Shown here: one piece after another, positions 26,950 through 35,631 of the stretch
Numbering within the stretch: the first letter of the stretch is position 1
Layout of the letters: every line of letters begins with the position of its first letter
Assembly (NCBI RefSeq): GCF_013371085.1
Contig: NZ_JABWCV010000014.1
Location: 54,149 to 118,148 of the forward strand
Direction of reading: 5' to 3'
Length of the DNA: 64,000 nucleotides
Source: Vreelandella maris
GTDB taxonomy: Bacteria; Pseudomonadota; Gammaproteobacteria; Pseudomonadales; Halomonadaceae
Notes under the pieces: generated by a model
Databases searched by the model: none
Told to the model about the DNA's origin: nothing
Seen by the model: only the letters and a program-made list of their open reading frames with translations
Program-made: the position numbers and the translations under genes

Positions 26950-27900
26950 ATGTCGGAGTTCAACCAGCCGTTGGGCGGCAACACCATGCCGCGCTTTGCA
27001 GGGCCCGCCACCATGATGCGCCTGCCTACCCAAGACACCGCTGAAGGTTTAGATGCGGCGTTTATCGGCATTCCCATGGATATCGGTACCTCGAACCGCC
27101 CCGGCACGCGCCTTGGGCCGCGCCAGATCCGCGATGAGTCGCGCATGCTGCGCCCCTATAATATGGCAACCCGCGCCGCGCCGTTTGAAAGCCTCCAGGT
27201 AGCCGATATTGGTGATGTACCGATCAATACGTTCCATCTGCCGAAAAGCGTCGACATTATCACGGCCTTTTACGACGACGTGTTAAAGCATGACTGCATT
27301 CCGATGACCCTGGGCGGCGAGCACACGTTGACGCTGCCAATTCTACGCGCCATGGCCAAAAAGCATGGCCCGGTGGGATTGATTCATATCGACGCTCATG
27401 CCGATGTAAACGAGCATATGTTCGGCGAGCCGATTGCTCACGGCACTCCATTTCGTCGTGCTCAGGAAGAGGGCTTGTTGGCCCACGGTAAGGTCGTACA
27501 AATCGGTCTGCGTGGTACTGGTTACGCCGCTGAGGATTTCGACTGGTGCCGCGATCAAGGTTTCCGCGTTGTTCCCGCTGAGGAGTGCTGGTACCGCTCG
27601 CTAGCGCCGTTGATGCAGGAAGTGCGCGAACAGATGGGCGATATTCCGGTGTACATCAGTTTCGATATTGATGGTTTGGATCCCTCTGTTGCCCCCGGTA
27701 CCGGCACGGTAGAGATGGGTGGCCTAACGTCTACTCAGGGATTGGAAATTGTTCGTGGCGCCTTGGGCCTGAATATTGTCGGCTGTGATCTGGTTGAAGT
27801 ATCCCCGCCCTACGACCCCAGCGGCAACACCGCACTGATGGGCGCCACGCTGCTGTATGAAATGCTCTGCGTCCTGCCGGGCGTGAAGCGTGGCGACTAA
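26950..27900 (+). CDS. Ureohydrolase, guanidinobutyrase/guanidinopropionase-like (agmatinase family)
   Basis: A 316-residue arginase-family enzyme that releases urea from a guanidino compound. Mn-binding motifs are visible: GGEHTLTLP, IHIDAHADVNEH and SFDIDGLDPSVAPGTGT. The N-terminus LGGNTMPRFAGPATMMRLP and the end LLYEMLCVLPGV resemble Pseudomonas guanidinobutyrase and guanidinopropionase more than E. coli SpeB. The start at 26950 is set by AAGGAG six bases upstream; the frame is open further back. First gene of a sigma-54-controlled operon with a permease, an amidase, an MBL hydrolase and an aldehyde dehydrogenase. The likely products are GABA or beta-alanine plus urea; agmatine cannot be excluded. 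Confidence 0.88.
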   Translation: MSEFNQPLGGNTMPRFAGPATMMRLPTQDTAEGLDAAFIGIPMDIGTSNRPGTRLGPRQIRDESRMLRPYNMATRAAPFESLQVADIGDVPINTFHLPKSVDIITAFYDDVLKHDCIPMTLGGEHTLTLPILRAMAKKHGPVGLIHIDAHADVNEHMFGEPIAHGTPFRRAQEEGLLAHGKVVQIGLRGTGYAAEDFDWCRDQGFRVVPAEECWYRSLAPLMQEVREQMGDIPVYISFDIDGLDPSVAPGTGTVEMGGLTSTQGLEIVRGALGLNIVGCDLVEVSPPYDPSGNTALMGATLLYEMLCVLPGVKRGD

Positions 27901-27930
27901 GCCGCTCTTAAGACAGTTTTGATTTAAAAG

Positions 27931-27988
27931 GCGCCGACCTGATAAGGCGCTAATGATAATAGATTGGAAGGAAAGTCATGCTTTCCTT
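27931..27988 (+). other. Two stem-loops in the permease leader
   Basis: A GCGCC (27931-27935)/GGCGC (27946-27950) hairpin and a stronger one with perfect eight-base arms AAGGAAAG (27968-27975)/CTTTCCTT (27981-27988) and a five-base loop lie in the 136-base gap between the ureohydrolase and permease genes. Neither is followed by a T-tract. They could stabilise the upstream mRNA or control permease translation. Confidence 0.5.
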
Positions 27989-28036
27989 ACGGATGACGTC
28001 AGCCCACCTCCAATAACCACTTTCAATGGGTGTAAT

Positions 28037-29359
28037 ATGAAAACGAATTATTCTTTTGGTCGAGATACGCTTTCAGCCAAGGATGTAAAGCATAGCCTCG
28101 GTCTATCCGGTACGTTTGCTTTATGGCTTGGGGCAAATGTTGTTGTCACTACTATTCTCACTGGCATGCTGCTAGTGCCAGATTTGAACTTCAGCATAGC
28201 CATGAGCAGTGTAGCTATTGGCTCAATCATCGGTGCCATCCCGCTAGTACTTGTTGGCCTTATGGGGCAACGAACAGGCTTGCCTTCTATGGTTCTAACA
28301 CGTCGCGCTTATGGCCCAATAGGTAGCCGAGCCATTTCATTAGTTAACATGTGCGTACTTATTGCCTGGAGCTGGATTCAAGCTTTGTTAGCTGGCATGT
28401 CATTAAACTACGCTATAGAGAGCACGACGGGTTACTCAAACCTGCCTCTTATGACCATTCTATGTGAAGTGGTGGTGGTATTAATTGTATTGCGTGGCCA
28501 CATAGGTATTGAACGTGTGGAGCGCTGGGCTGCACTTGTAATGATGGGGTTGGCAGCATTAGTGCTCTATCAACTTAACAAGCATTACGATGTCAGTATG
28601 TTGTTGGATATGCCAGCAGAAAACCGAAATGGTATAACACTGGGCATCGCTTTTGATATTGTCATTGCTACTGCCTTCTCGTGGATATCCTCTTCCGCTG
28701 ATTACAACCGTAACTGTAAGAGCGGTGTCATTGCTGTTTGGGGCACTTGGGCGGGTTATGTGCTGGCAGCAATAGTCGCCATGGGGCTTGGAGCCGTCGT
28801 TTCTGGTCTTTCAGTGCTCAATGGTATGGATCAGACCTACGACCCAACCCGTCTACTATCGGGCTTCGGTTTTGGCTTGCCAGCAGCTTTAGTGATCTTT
28901 TTCTCGGTCATGACGACCAATGTTATGGCGGTATACAGTGCCACTCTCTCTTGCATGAATGTTGCTCCAAGCATGACCTTTTGGAAGCCAGCGTTGGTGA
29001 TTGGAATGGTGACAGTCTTCGGTGCATTAATTCCCGGTATTCTTGACCAGTTTCAGAACTTTTTACTGATAATTGGTGCACTATTTATTCCTGCTTTCTC
29101 AGTTATGGTGGCGGATTACTACTTGGTAGGTAAGGAAGGCTATGATGAGGGATTGCTTACAGCTACACAGCAACAAGGACGATCCACAGCTTTCATTGCG
29201 ATTGGATCTTATCTGATAGGGGCGACATTAGCTGCATACTGGACTCTCTTAGACCCTCTTCCCTTCGGAGCATCACTGCCAGTCTTTATAATTACTGGAG
29301 CTTTATACTGGTTGGGAGCTTCTGTGCTGGTTAAAACACCTGTTGAAAGTTATAAATAA
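28037..29359 (+). CDS. NCS1 family permease (cytosine/purine/amide type)
   Basis: About 440 residues with 12 hydrophobic segments and NCS1 features: GTFALWLGANVVVTTILTG near the start, the loop ending in YGPIGSRAISL, and DYNRNCKSG in the middle. The frame is open 28 codons upstream to 27953, but that part is neither hydrophobic nor conserved-looking and contains a hairpin; the ATG at 28037 is preferred despite a weak ribosome site. The gene is visibly AT-richer than its neighbours, with many TTA/ATT codons, as is the next gene, suggesting recent acquisition of the pair. The substrate may be a guanidino compound or an amide. Confidence 0.85.
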   Translation: MKTNYSFGRDTLSAKDVKHSLGLSGTFALWLGANVVVTTILTGMLLVPDLNFSIAMSSVAIGSIIGAIPLVLVGLMGQRTGLPSMVLTRRAYGPIGSRAISLVNMCVLIAWSWIQALLAGMSLNYAIESTTGYSNLPLMTILCEVVVVLIVLRGHIGIERVERWAALVMMGLAALVLYQLNKHYDVSMLLDMPAENRNGITLGIAFDIVIATAFSWISSSADYNRNCKSGVIAVWGTWAGYVLAAIVAMGLGAVVSGLSVLNGMDQTYDPTRLLSGFGFGLPAALVIFFSVMTTNVMAVYSATLSCMNVAPSMTFWKPALVIGMVTVFGALIPGILDQFQNFLLIIGALFIPAFSVMVADYYLVGKEGYDEGLLTATQQQGRSTAFIAIGSYLIGATLAAYWTLLDPLPFGASLPVFIITGALYWLGASVLVKTPVESYK

Positions 29360-29406
29360 AATTTTGTAGTTAATTTTAGCTACTTTTTATTTGGAGTGAT
29401 GTCTAC

Positions 29407-30189
29407 ATGAGATTAATGCTGGCCCAGACAGATCCTGTTCGAGGTGAAATTGCAGATAATTTGAACGAACTAGAACGCCTGTGCCAGCAAGCGCAGCTAG
29501 CAGGTGTCGACCTGCTAGCGCTGCCAGAGCTGGCTTTTTCTGGATACAATATTTTTAGTCAGTTGCATCAATTAGCTGAGTTTGAAAATGGCCAAATTGT
29601 GAAGCGTGTCGCAGCGCTAGCCGAGAAGTATCAATTGCACTTGCTATTTGGTATGGCAGAACGAATTGATAACCATCGGATTGCCAATTCGGCAATGCTC
29701 TTTAATGACAAAGGTGAGCGCTTAGCCACTTATCATAAGCGTCAGCTTTGGGGTCAAGAACAACAGTACTTTGTTGCAGGGGAGGATATTTGTGTAGTCA
29801 ATACACGGCTTGGTTGTGTTGGGCTAATGATTTGTTATGACAACGAATTTCCTGAAATTAGTCGTGCACTGGCACAACGTGGGGCTGAAATTATCTTGTC
29901 TCCCACCGCCAACATGATGCCAAACTCTGATCGTCAGCAGTTACAAGTTCGTGCTAGGGCAATTGATAATCAGTGCTTCGTTGCTTGTGTCAATCGCTCA
30001 GGTGTAGAGGATGAGTTGCATTATTGTGGCAATAGCCTTGTAGCCGGACCTGATGGGGAAGTTCTTGGTCTTCTGGGTATTGAAGTAGGTATTTTAGTGG
30101 TTGACATTGATCTTAGGAGAATTGATCAAAGTCGAAACCATCAGAACTACATTAAGGATTTGCGGAAATTACCAGGAGTTCAAGCATGA
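29407..30189 (+). CDS. Carbon-nitrogen hydrolase (nitrilase superfamily amidase)
   Basis: A 260-residue cytoplasmic amidase with the Glu-Lys-Cys triad: Glu in LLALPELAFSGYN, Lys in TYHKRQLWG and Cys in GLMICYDNEFPE. The size and motifs fit omega-amidase, carbamoylputrescine amidase or aliphatic amidase branches; the exact substrate is open. It shares the AT-rich composition of the permease upstream and overlaps the MBL-fold gene by four bases (ATGA). In this operon it might hydrolyse an amide or carbamoyl derivative imported by the permease. Confidence 0.87.
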   Translation: MRLMLAQTDPVRGEIADNLNELERLCQQAQLAGVDLLALPELAFSGYNIFSQLHQLAEFENGQIVKRVAALAEKYQLHLLFGMAERIDNHRIANSAMLFNDKGERLATYHKRQLWGQEQQYFVAGEDICVVNTRLGCVGLMICYDNEFPEISRALAQRGAEIILSPTANMMPNSDRQQLQVRARAIDNQCFVACVNRSGVEDELHYCGNSLVAGPDGEVLGLLGIEVGILVVDIDLRRIDQSRNHQNYIKDLRKLPGVQA

Positions 30190-30929
30190 GTGACTTCAAA
30201 CTGCCTAATGCAGGTGCTCCTCAGTGGTACCGCACCACCCCTAAGGCGGACGGTATCACCCTAGTGGATGAGCCGTGGATCAAACCGTTTTACCGCTGCA
30301 ATATCTGGCATGTTCAGGGTAGCCAGCGCGGCATGGTCGTGGACTTTGGGCTGGGCGCAGTGCCGCTGCGTGAGCAGGTGGCACTACTGAGCGAACGTAA
30401 TCTTTTGGCGGTCGCCAGTCATACCCACTTTGATCATATCGGTGCGGCTCATGAGTTTGGCTGCTGTCACGTGCATGCTGCCGAGGCGGACATTCTGACC
30501 TCGCCTGACAACACGCGCACATTGGCAGACCAGTTTCTCAGCGATGATATGTTTGAGGCGCTACCCCCAGCACCCTATTCACATGATCGTTACCGTATTC
30601 AGGCGCCGCAAATGGTATCTCCGCTAAAGGATGGCGAGATACTGGATTTAGGGAACCGCCAGTGGGAAGTCATTCATACGCCTGGCCACTCCCCAGGTGG
30701 TATTGCACTGTGGGAGGCGAAAACCCAAACGCTCATCTCCGGAGACCTGATTTACGATGGTCCGCTCATTGAAAATCTGTGGCACAGCGATCTCACTGAT
30801 TATGCCGCTAGTATGCGCCGGCTACGCCAGTTGCCGGTTCGTACCGTCCATGGGGGCCATTTTCCCAGTTTTAGCGGCCAGCATTTAAGCCAACTTATTG
30901 ATGATTGGCTTCGCCAACACGAGCTTTAA
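30186..30929 (+). CDS. MBL-fold metallo-hydrolase
   Basis: A 247-residue metallo-beta-lactamase-fold protein with the metal motif ASHTHFDHIGAAHEF (HxHxDH), a second His in HTPGHSPGGIALW, an Asp in LISGDLIYDG and a final His near VHGGHFPSF. No signal peptide. Composition returns to the GC-rich norm here. Many such proteins are thioesterases, lactonases or glyoxalase-II-like; no function can be set from sequence. Its place in the operon, translationally coupled to the amidase, suggests a hydrolytic step of the same pathway. Confidence 0.85.
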   Translation: MSDFKLPNAGAPQWYRTTPKADGITLVDEPWIKPFYRCNIWHVQGSQRGMVVDFGLGAVPLREQVALLSERNLLAVASHTHFDHIGAAHEFGCCHVHAAEADILTSPDNTRTLADQFLSDDMFEALPPAPYSHDRYRIQAPQMVSPLKDGEILDLGNRQWEVIHTPGHSPGGIALWEAKTQTLISGDLIYDGPLIENLWHSDLTDYAASMRRLRQLPVRTVHGGHFPSFSGQHLSQLIDDWLRQHEL

Positions 30930-30941
30930 GGAGCCTTAATC

Positions 30942-32414
30942 GTGTCTACGACATCTAAAATAGAACACGCTTCTCTGCTTGATAAACAGTTCATCAGCAA
31001 CCAATGGGTGCCCTCAAACGGCACGCGCCTGCTTGATGTGATGAATCCTTATCGCGAAGAGCGCATTGCTCAGGTTACTGCGGGGGATGCCTCGGATGTA
31101 GACGCCGCCGTAACAGCGGCCCAGCAAGCGCAGCCCGATTGGCAGGCGTTGGGCGGTACCGCACGTGCAAACTACCTTGATGGATTTGCCGATGCACTGG
31201 AAGCCCGGCGAGAGGCGCTGATGACGCTGTCGGCGACCAATAACGGTAAGCCACTGGTGGAAGCGGAGATCGATCTAGAGGATGCCATTGCCTGCTACCG
31301 CTACTACGCCAAACAGGCTAAAGCGTTGGATGCCCGCCAGGGTGAGTTAGTGAGTGTTGAAATGGAGGGGGTTGAAGCGCGCACCTATCACGACCCCGTG
31401 GGCGTGGTGGGGCTGATTGCGCCGTGGAATTTCCCTCTGGTGACCAGCGCCTGGAAGCTGGCGCCCGCCTTGGCAGCCGGTTGTACCGCGGTGCTTAAAC
31501 CGTCCGAAGTTACGCCGCTCCCCGAGCGGGTGCTGGCAGAAATAGCCCTGGAGATTGGCCTACCTGCTGGGGTGCTCAACCTTCTAAACGGCGACGGTGA
31601 GGGCATCGGTGCACCGCTGACCAACCATCCGGATGTGGATAAAATTTCCTTTACCGGCAGCAACCGCGTCGGTGAAGCGGTGATGCAAGCGGCCAGCGCC
31701 CGCACCGCGAGTGTATCGCTGGAGCTAGGCGGCAAATCCCCCATTCTAGTGATGGAAGACGCCGACCCGGAACAGGCCGCCGACTGGGTAATGGCGGGCA
31801 TTTACTTCAATGCCGGACAAATCTGCTCAGCAACTTCGCGGCTATTAGTACACGAAGACGTCGCGGAAGCGCTCTATACCGCGCTTGGAGAGCGAGTGGA
31901 TGCGCTAACGCTGGGCGACCCGCTTGCCGAAGGCACCGACTTAGGCCCGTTGACCAGCGCCAAACAGCGCGACGCGGTACAGCGCTATTTGGATCTGGCC
32001 GAACAGGAAGGACTGACAGTCGTGCGCGATACGACGCACCGCACGCTGCCTACCCAGGGCTACTTTCTGGCACCCACGCTCTACCGCGATGTGCCGGTGG
32101 AAAGCCGTCTGTGGAAAGAGGAGATTTTCGGCCCGGTGCTCTGCGCCCGCAGCGTGTCAAGCGAAGCCGAAGCCATTCAGCTTGCCAACGACAGCAGCTT
32201 TGGCCTGGCAGCAACGGTCATCAGCGGCGACCCTGAGCGGGCAAAACGCATCGGCCGCCAGCTCAAGGCTGGCAGCATTTGGTACAACAGCGAGCAGTTG
32301 GTACTACCCGAAACCGCTTGGGGCGGCTTCAAGCGCAGCGGCATTGGCCGTGAATTGGGCCCTTGGGGGCTAAGCGCCTATCTAGAAGTAAAGCATGTGA
32401 TAGGCCCGAAATAG
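30942..32414 (+). CDS. Aldehyde dehydrogenase, betaine/aminoaldehyde type
   Basis: A 490-residue NAD(P)-dependent aldehyde dehydrogenase: Asn in GLIAPWNFPLVTSAWKLAPA, the nucleotide segment ITFTGS-like KISFTGSNRVGEA, Glu in SLELGGKSP and catalytic Cys in FNAGQICSATSR. The sequence resembles betaine aldehyde and 4-aminobutyraldehyde or guanidinobutyraldehyde dehydrogenases. GTG start after AAGGAGCC. Last gene of the sigma-54 operon. One consistent reading is oxidation of 4-guanidinobutyraldehyde to 4-guanidinobutyrate, the substrate of the first gene product; this is inference. Confidence 0.9.
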   Translation: MSTTSKIEHASLLDKQFISNQWVPSNGTRLLDVMNPYREERIAQVTAGDASDVDAAVTAAQQAQPDWQALGGTARANYLDGFADALEARREALMTLSATNNGKPLVEAEIDLEDAIACYRYYAKQAKALDARQGELVSVEMEGVEARTYHDPVGVVGLIAPWNFPLVTSAWKLAPALAAGCTAVLKPSEVTPLPERVLAEIALEIGLPAGVLNLLNGDGEGIGAPLTNHPDVDKISFTGSNRVGEAVMQAASARTASVSLELGGKSPILVMEDADPEQAADWVMAGIYFNAGQICSATSRLLVHEDVAEALYTALGERVDALTLGDPLAEGTDLGPLTSAKQRDAVQRYLDLAEQEGLTVVRDTTHRTLPTQGYFLAPTLYRDVPVESRLWKEEIFGPVLCARSVSSEAEAIQLANDSSFGLAATVISGDPERAKRIGRQLKAGSIWYNSEQLVLPETAWGGFKRSGIGRELGPWGLSAYLEVKHVIGPK

Positions 32415-32427
32415 CGCCCGCTTAAGA

Positions 32428-33363
32428 CTAGCGCTCAGGCATCGCATAACGCCGGGTCGATTTCCCGGCTTTGACCACCTGCCCCGGCACATCGTGGCCG
32501 ATAAGGTCGGGGAGGGTGACGGCGATTTCCAACAGTGCATCCAGATCGACGCCGGTATCGACGCCCATGGATTCGAACATATGCACCAGATCCTCGGTGC
32601 ATACGTTGCCCGTCGCACCTGGAGCAAAGGGGCAGCCGCCCAGCCCGCCTAATGAGGCATCGAAGCGGCTGATGCCCGCCTGCCAAGCCGCCAATGCATT
32701 GGCTAAGCCCATCCCGCGCGTGTTGTGGAAGTGCAGCGTGAACGGCGTTTGAGCCCAGCGATCAAGCACGGCTTTGCATAGCCGTTTGACTTGGGCAGGG
32801 TTGGCCATGCCGGTGGTGTCGCAGAGCGTGACGCCCTGAATGCCAAGGCCAATCAGCTTTTCAACCAGTTCCAGCACCCGCGCTTCAGGGACGTCGCCCT
32901 CAAAAGGGCAGCCAAAGGTCGTGGAAAGCGAGGCGTTGATAAACACACCGCTGCCTTCAGTGACGTCCAGAATGGCCGCAAACTGTTCAAGGGACTGTTC
33001 CGGCGTCATGCGCAGGTTGGCCAGCCCGTGGCTATTGCTGGCGGACATCACCAGATTGATCTCATCCACCTGGCAGGCGAGCGCCCGCTCGGTGCCTTTT
33101 ACGTTGGGCACCAGCACGGTGATATCGACGCCTTTCCGGCGCTGAATGCCGGTCACCACTTCAGCAGCATCGCGCAGGTTGGGGATCGCTTTAGGCGATG
33201 TGAACGACGTTGCTTCAATACGCCGTAGGCCAGTGGTAGAGAGCGCATCGATCCAGCGGATCTTCTCTTCGGTGGGTACAAAGCGTGCTTCAATCTGCAG
33301 GCCGTCCCGGGGAGCGACTTCGTTGATCTCGATTTTGGTGGGGCAAGGTGTTACCAACTTCAT
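32428..33363 (-). CDS. mvaB: Hydroxymethylglutaryl-CoA lyase-like enzyme
   Basis: A 311-residue TIM-barrel enzyme of the HMGL family: NEVAPRDGLQIE (metal Asp and catalytic Arg), LHFHNTRGMGLAN (metal His pair) and the Cys-containing loop GGLGGCPFAPGATGN. It cleaves HMG-CoA or a related 3-hydroxy-acyl-CoA to acetyl-CoA and a keto acid. It is paired with a CoA transferase gene 11 bases upstream and not with leucine degradation genes, so the substrate may be another branched hydroxy acid such as 3-hydroxy-3-methylglutarate or citramalate. Confidence 0.87.
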   Translation of the reverse strand: MKLVTPCPTKIEINEVAPRDGLQIEARFVPTEEKIRWIDALSTTGLRRIEATSFTSPKAIPNLRDAAEVVTGIQRRKGVDITVLVPNVKGTERALACQVDEINLVMSASNSHGLANLRMTPEQSLEQFAAILDVTEGSGVFINASLSTTFGCPFEGDVPEARVLELVEKLIGLGIQGVTLCDTTGMANPAQVKRLCKAVLDRWAQTPFTLHFHNTRGMGLANALAAWQAGISRFDASLGGLGGCPFAPGATGNVCTEDLVHMFESMGVDTGVDLDALLEIAVTLPDLIGHDVPGQVVKAGKSTRRYAMPER

Positions 33364-33374
33364 AAAAACACTCC

Positions 33375-34580
33375 CTAAATAATGCCCGCTTGGCGCAGCT
33401 TGGCGCGGGTTTCGTGATCGATGCCCAGCTCATCCAATACGTCATCGGTATGCTGGCCAAGCTTGGGGCCGCCTTCGCCTATTCGCCCGGGGGTAGCGCT
33501 AAGCTTGGGCAGTACGCCGGGCACTTTTAGCGGTTTGCCGTTGGGGCGAGTGAAGGTTTGAATCATCTCCCGCGCCAAATAATGGGGGTCAAAGGCGATA
33601 TCTTCGGCCGTGTAGGGGTAGCCTGCGGGCACGCGGGCGTCATCCAGAGCTTGTAGAATGGCATCGCGCGGGCGCTCTTCCGTCCACGTTTGAATCGCGG
33701 CATCAATCATTTCGGCTTGCTGGCTTCGCCCATCATTATGGGCCAGGGCCGGGGCGTTGGCGAGATCGTCACGGCCAATTACGCCCATCAAGCGCTTGAA
33801 GATACTGTCGCCATTACCGGCAATCAGTACGTAATCACCGCCTTGGCAGCGGTAGGCGTTGGATGGGGTAATACCGGGCAGGGCGCTGCCGCTGGGTTCG
33901 CGAATCTGACCGCTGGCATCGAACTCCGGCAGCAGGCTCTCCATCATCGCAAACACCGATTCATACAGCGCGACGTCGATCTCTTGGCCCAAGCCGCTGC
34001 GGTTGCGCTCCTGAAGTGCTAACAACGTGCCGATGACGGCGTAGAGCGCGGAAAGCGAATCACCAATGCTGACGCCTACGCGCACCGAAGGCTCGCCCGG
34101 CTGGCCGGTGAGGTAACGCAGCCCGCCCATGGCCTCGCCAATCACGCCAAAACCGGGTTTATCGCGGTAGGGTCCCGTTTGCCCGTAGCCGGAAATATGC
34201 ACCATGATCAGCCGAGGGTTGAGTTTGGAGAGCGCTTCCCAGCCCAGCCCCCAATTTTCCAGCGTGCCGGGGCGGAAATTTTCTACCACTACGTCCGCCT
34301 CGGAGGAGAGCTTTCGTACTAAGGCCTGACCCTCTTCGCTTCTTAAATCTAGCGCCACCGAGCGCTTGTTGCGGGTTTGCACATGCCACCACAGCGAGGT
34401 GCCATCCTCTATCATTCGCCATTTGCGAAGTGGGTCGCCGGTGCCGGGCGGTTCGATCTTGATCACGTCGGCGCCGAACTCCCCCAGCAGTTTGGTGCCG
34501 AAAGGCCCTGCAATCAGTTGGCCAAGCTCAAGCACTTTTAAGCCCTTTAGCGGAAGCTGGCGGGCTTCGGTAGCGTTCAT
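33375..34580 (-). CDS. CaiB/BaiF family (class III) CoA transferase
   Basis: A 401-residue class III CoA transferase. The N-terminal GLKVLELGQLIAGPF and the loop DVVVENFRPGTLENWG are typical, and the catalytic Asp is in VGVSIGDSLSALY. It transfers CoA from a donor such as succinyl-CoA to a carboxylic acid. With the HMG-CoA-lyase-like gene it forms a two-gene operon that would activate and cleave a hydroxy acid. It is divergent from a LysR regulator. Confidence 0.88.
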   Translation of the reverse strand: MNATEARQLPLKGLKVLELGQLIAGPFGTKLLGEFGADVIKIEPPGTGDPLRKWRMIEDGTSLWWHVQTRNKRSVALDLRSEEGQALVRKLSSEADVVVENFRPGTLENWGLGWEALSKLNPRLIMVHISGYGQTGPYRDKPGFGVIGEAMGGLRYLTGQPGEPSVRVGVSIGDSLSALYAVIGTLLALQERNRSGLGQEIDVALYESVFAMMESLLPEFDASGQIREPSGSALPGITPSNAYRCQGGDYVLIAGNGDSIFKRLMGVIGRDDLANAPALAHNDGRSQQAEMIDAAIQTWTEERPRDAILQALDDARVPAGYPYTAEDIAFDPHYLAREMIQTFTRPNGKPLKVPGVLPKLSATPGRIGEGGPKLGQHTDDVLDELGIDHETRAKLRQAGII

Positions 34581-34731
34581 CTAGGCTTTCCTCTATTTGT
34601 CGTTATCATCATTGATCTTCAGCATGCGTGAGCCACTACAGGCCGACAATTAGGCAATCGGTAACAAAGGGTTCGTGGTTAGCGAAGGGGTGCGTTAGCA
34701 TAATGCGCTTGTCTTACGGGAGTCATGTGTC

Positions 34732-35631
34732 ATGCGCCGCTTCGATTTCGTCACTCTTAAGCTGTTTATCTCCGTGGCAGATGAGGGCCGCCTGACCGCC
34801 GCCGCTGAGCGTGAGCATTTAGCGCTCGCCGCGGTGAGCAAGCGGATTAGTGATCTGGAGGCGCTGGTAGGTACCACGCTGCTGTATCGTCGCCCGCGCG
34901 GTGTTGAGCTGACGCCCGCTGGGCAGGCATTTTTGCATCACGCTAGGCGTATTCTGGATAACATCGAACGCCTCCATGCCGAGCTCAGCGAGTACGGCGA
35001 AGGGGTGCGTGGCCATGTGCGTATTCACTCCAATACCTCGGCGATCATTGCTTTTCTCCCTCAGGATCTCAGCGCCTTTTCCCGCCTCTATCCTGAAATC
35101 AAGATTGATCTGCAGGAACGGGTCAGTAGTGAAATCATTGCCGCCGTGCGCGATGGGTTGACCGATATCGGTATTTTCGCCGGGCACGTGCCCGCCCCAG
35201 ATCTTCAGCAGCTCTCTTATCGACATGACCGTCTCGTGTTGATGACACCCATTGATCACCCCTTGGCTGAGCGTGAAAGCATCGCTTTTAACGAAGCGCT
35301 GGCCTTCGACTTTATTGGCTTACAGCAGGATGCCTCGCTGCAGTCGCTACTGTACGAGCAGGCTACTCTGGCAGGAAAGACGCTGCGTATGCGCATTCAG
35401 GTACGCAGTTTCGATGCCATTTGCCGGATGATTCACCATGGCATGGGCGTTGGCGTACTCCCCGAGCAGACCATCTATCGTGATCTGGGTGATTTGCAGC
35501 TCAAAAGTATTCCGCTTAGCGATCCTTGGGCCCAGCGTGAGCTGGTGATTGGCATGCGCCGCTACGCTTCGCTGCACGTGACGGCGCGGCATCTGGTCGA
35601 CCACCTCACCCAGGCAACAGACGAGCGCTAG
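34732..35631 (+). CDS. LysR family transcriptional regulator
   Basis: A 299-residue LysR-type regulator: N-terminal HTH (LKLFISVADEGRLTAAAEREHLALAAVSKRISDLE) and an effector domain from about residue 90 (GVRGHVRIHSNTSAIIAFLP). GGGAG lies upstream of the ATG. It is divergent from the CoA transferase/lyase operon across a 151-base gap and probably activates it in response to the imported acid or its CoA ester. Confidence 0.88.
   Translation: MRRFDFVTLKLFISVADEGRLTAAAEREHLALAAVSKRISDLEALVGTTLLYRRPRGVELTPAGQAFLHHARRILDNIERLHAELSEYGEGVRGHVRIHSNTSAIIAFLPQDLSAFSRLYPEIKIDLQERVSSEIIAAVRDGLTDIGIFAGHVPAPDLQQLSYRHDRLVLMTPIDHPLAERESIAFNEALAFDFIGLQQDASLQSLLYEQATLAGKTLRMRIQVRSFDAICRMIHHGMGVGVLPEQTIYRDLGDLQLKSIPLSDPWAQRELVIGMRRYASLHVTARHLVDHLTQATDER

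Noticed and set aside
27901..28036. Guanidine or purine riboswitch before the NCS1 permease
   Set aside because: Hairpins are present, but I could not find the conserved loop motifs of the guanidine I, II or III, or purine aptamers.
27953..28036. 28-codon N-terminal extension of the NCS1 permease
   Set aside because: It runs through a perfect hairpin, has no ribosome site and is not hydrophobic; the ATG at 28037 gives a normal NCS1 start.
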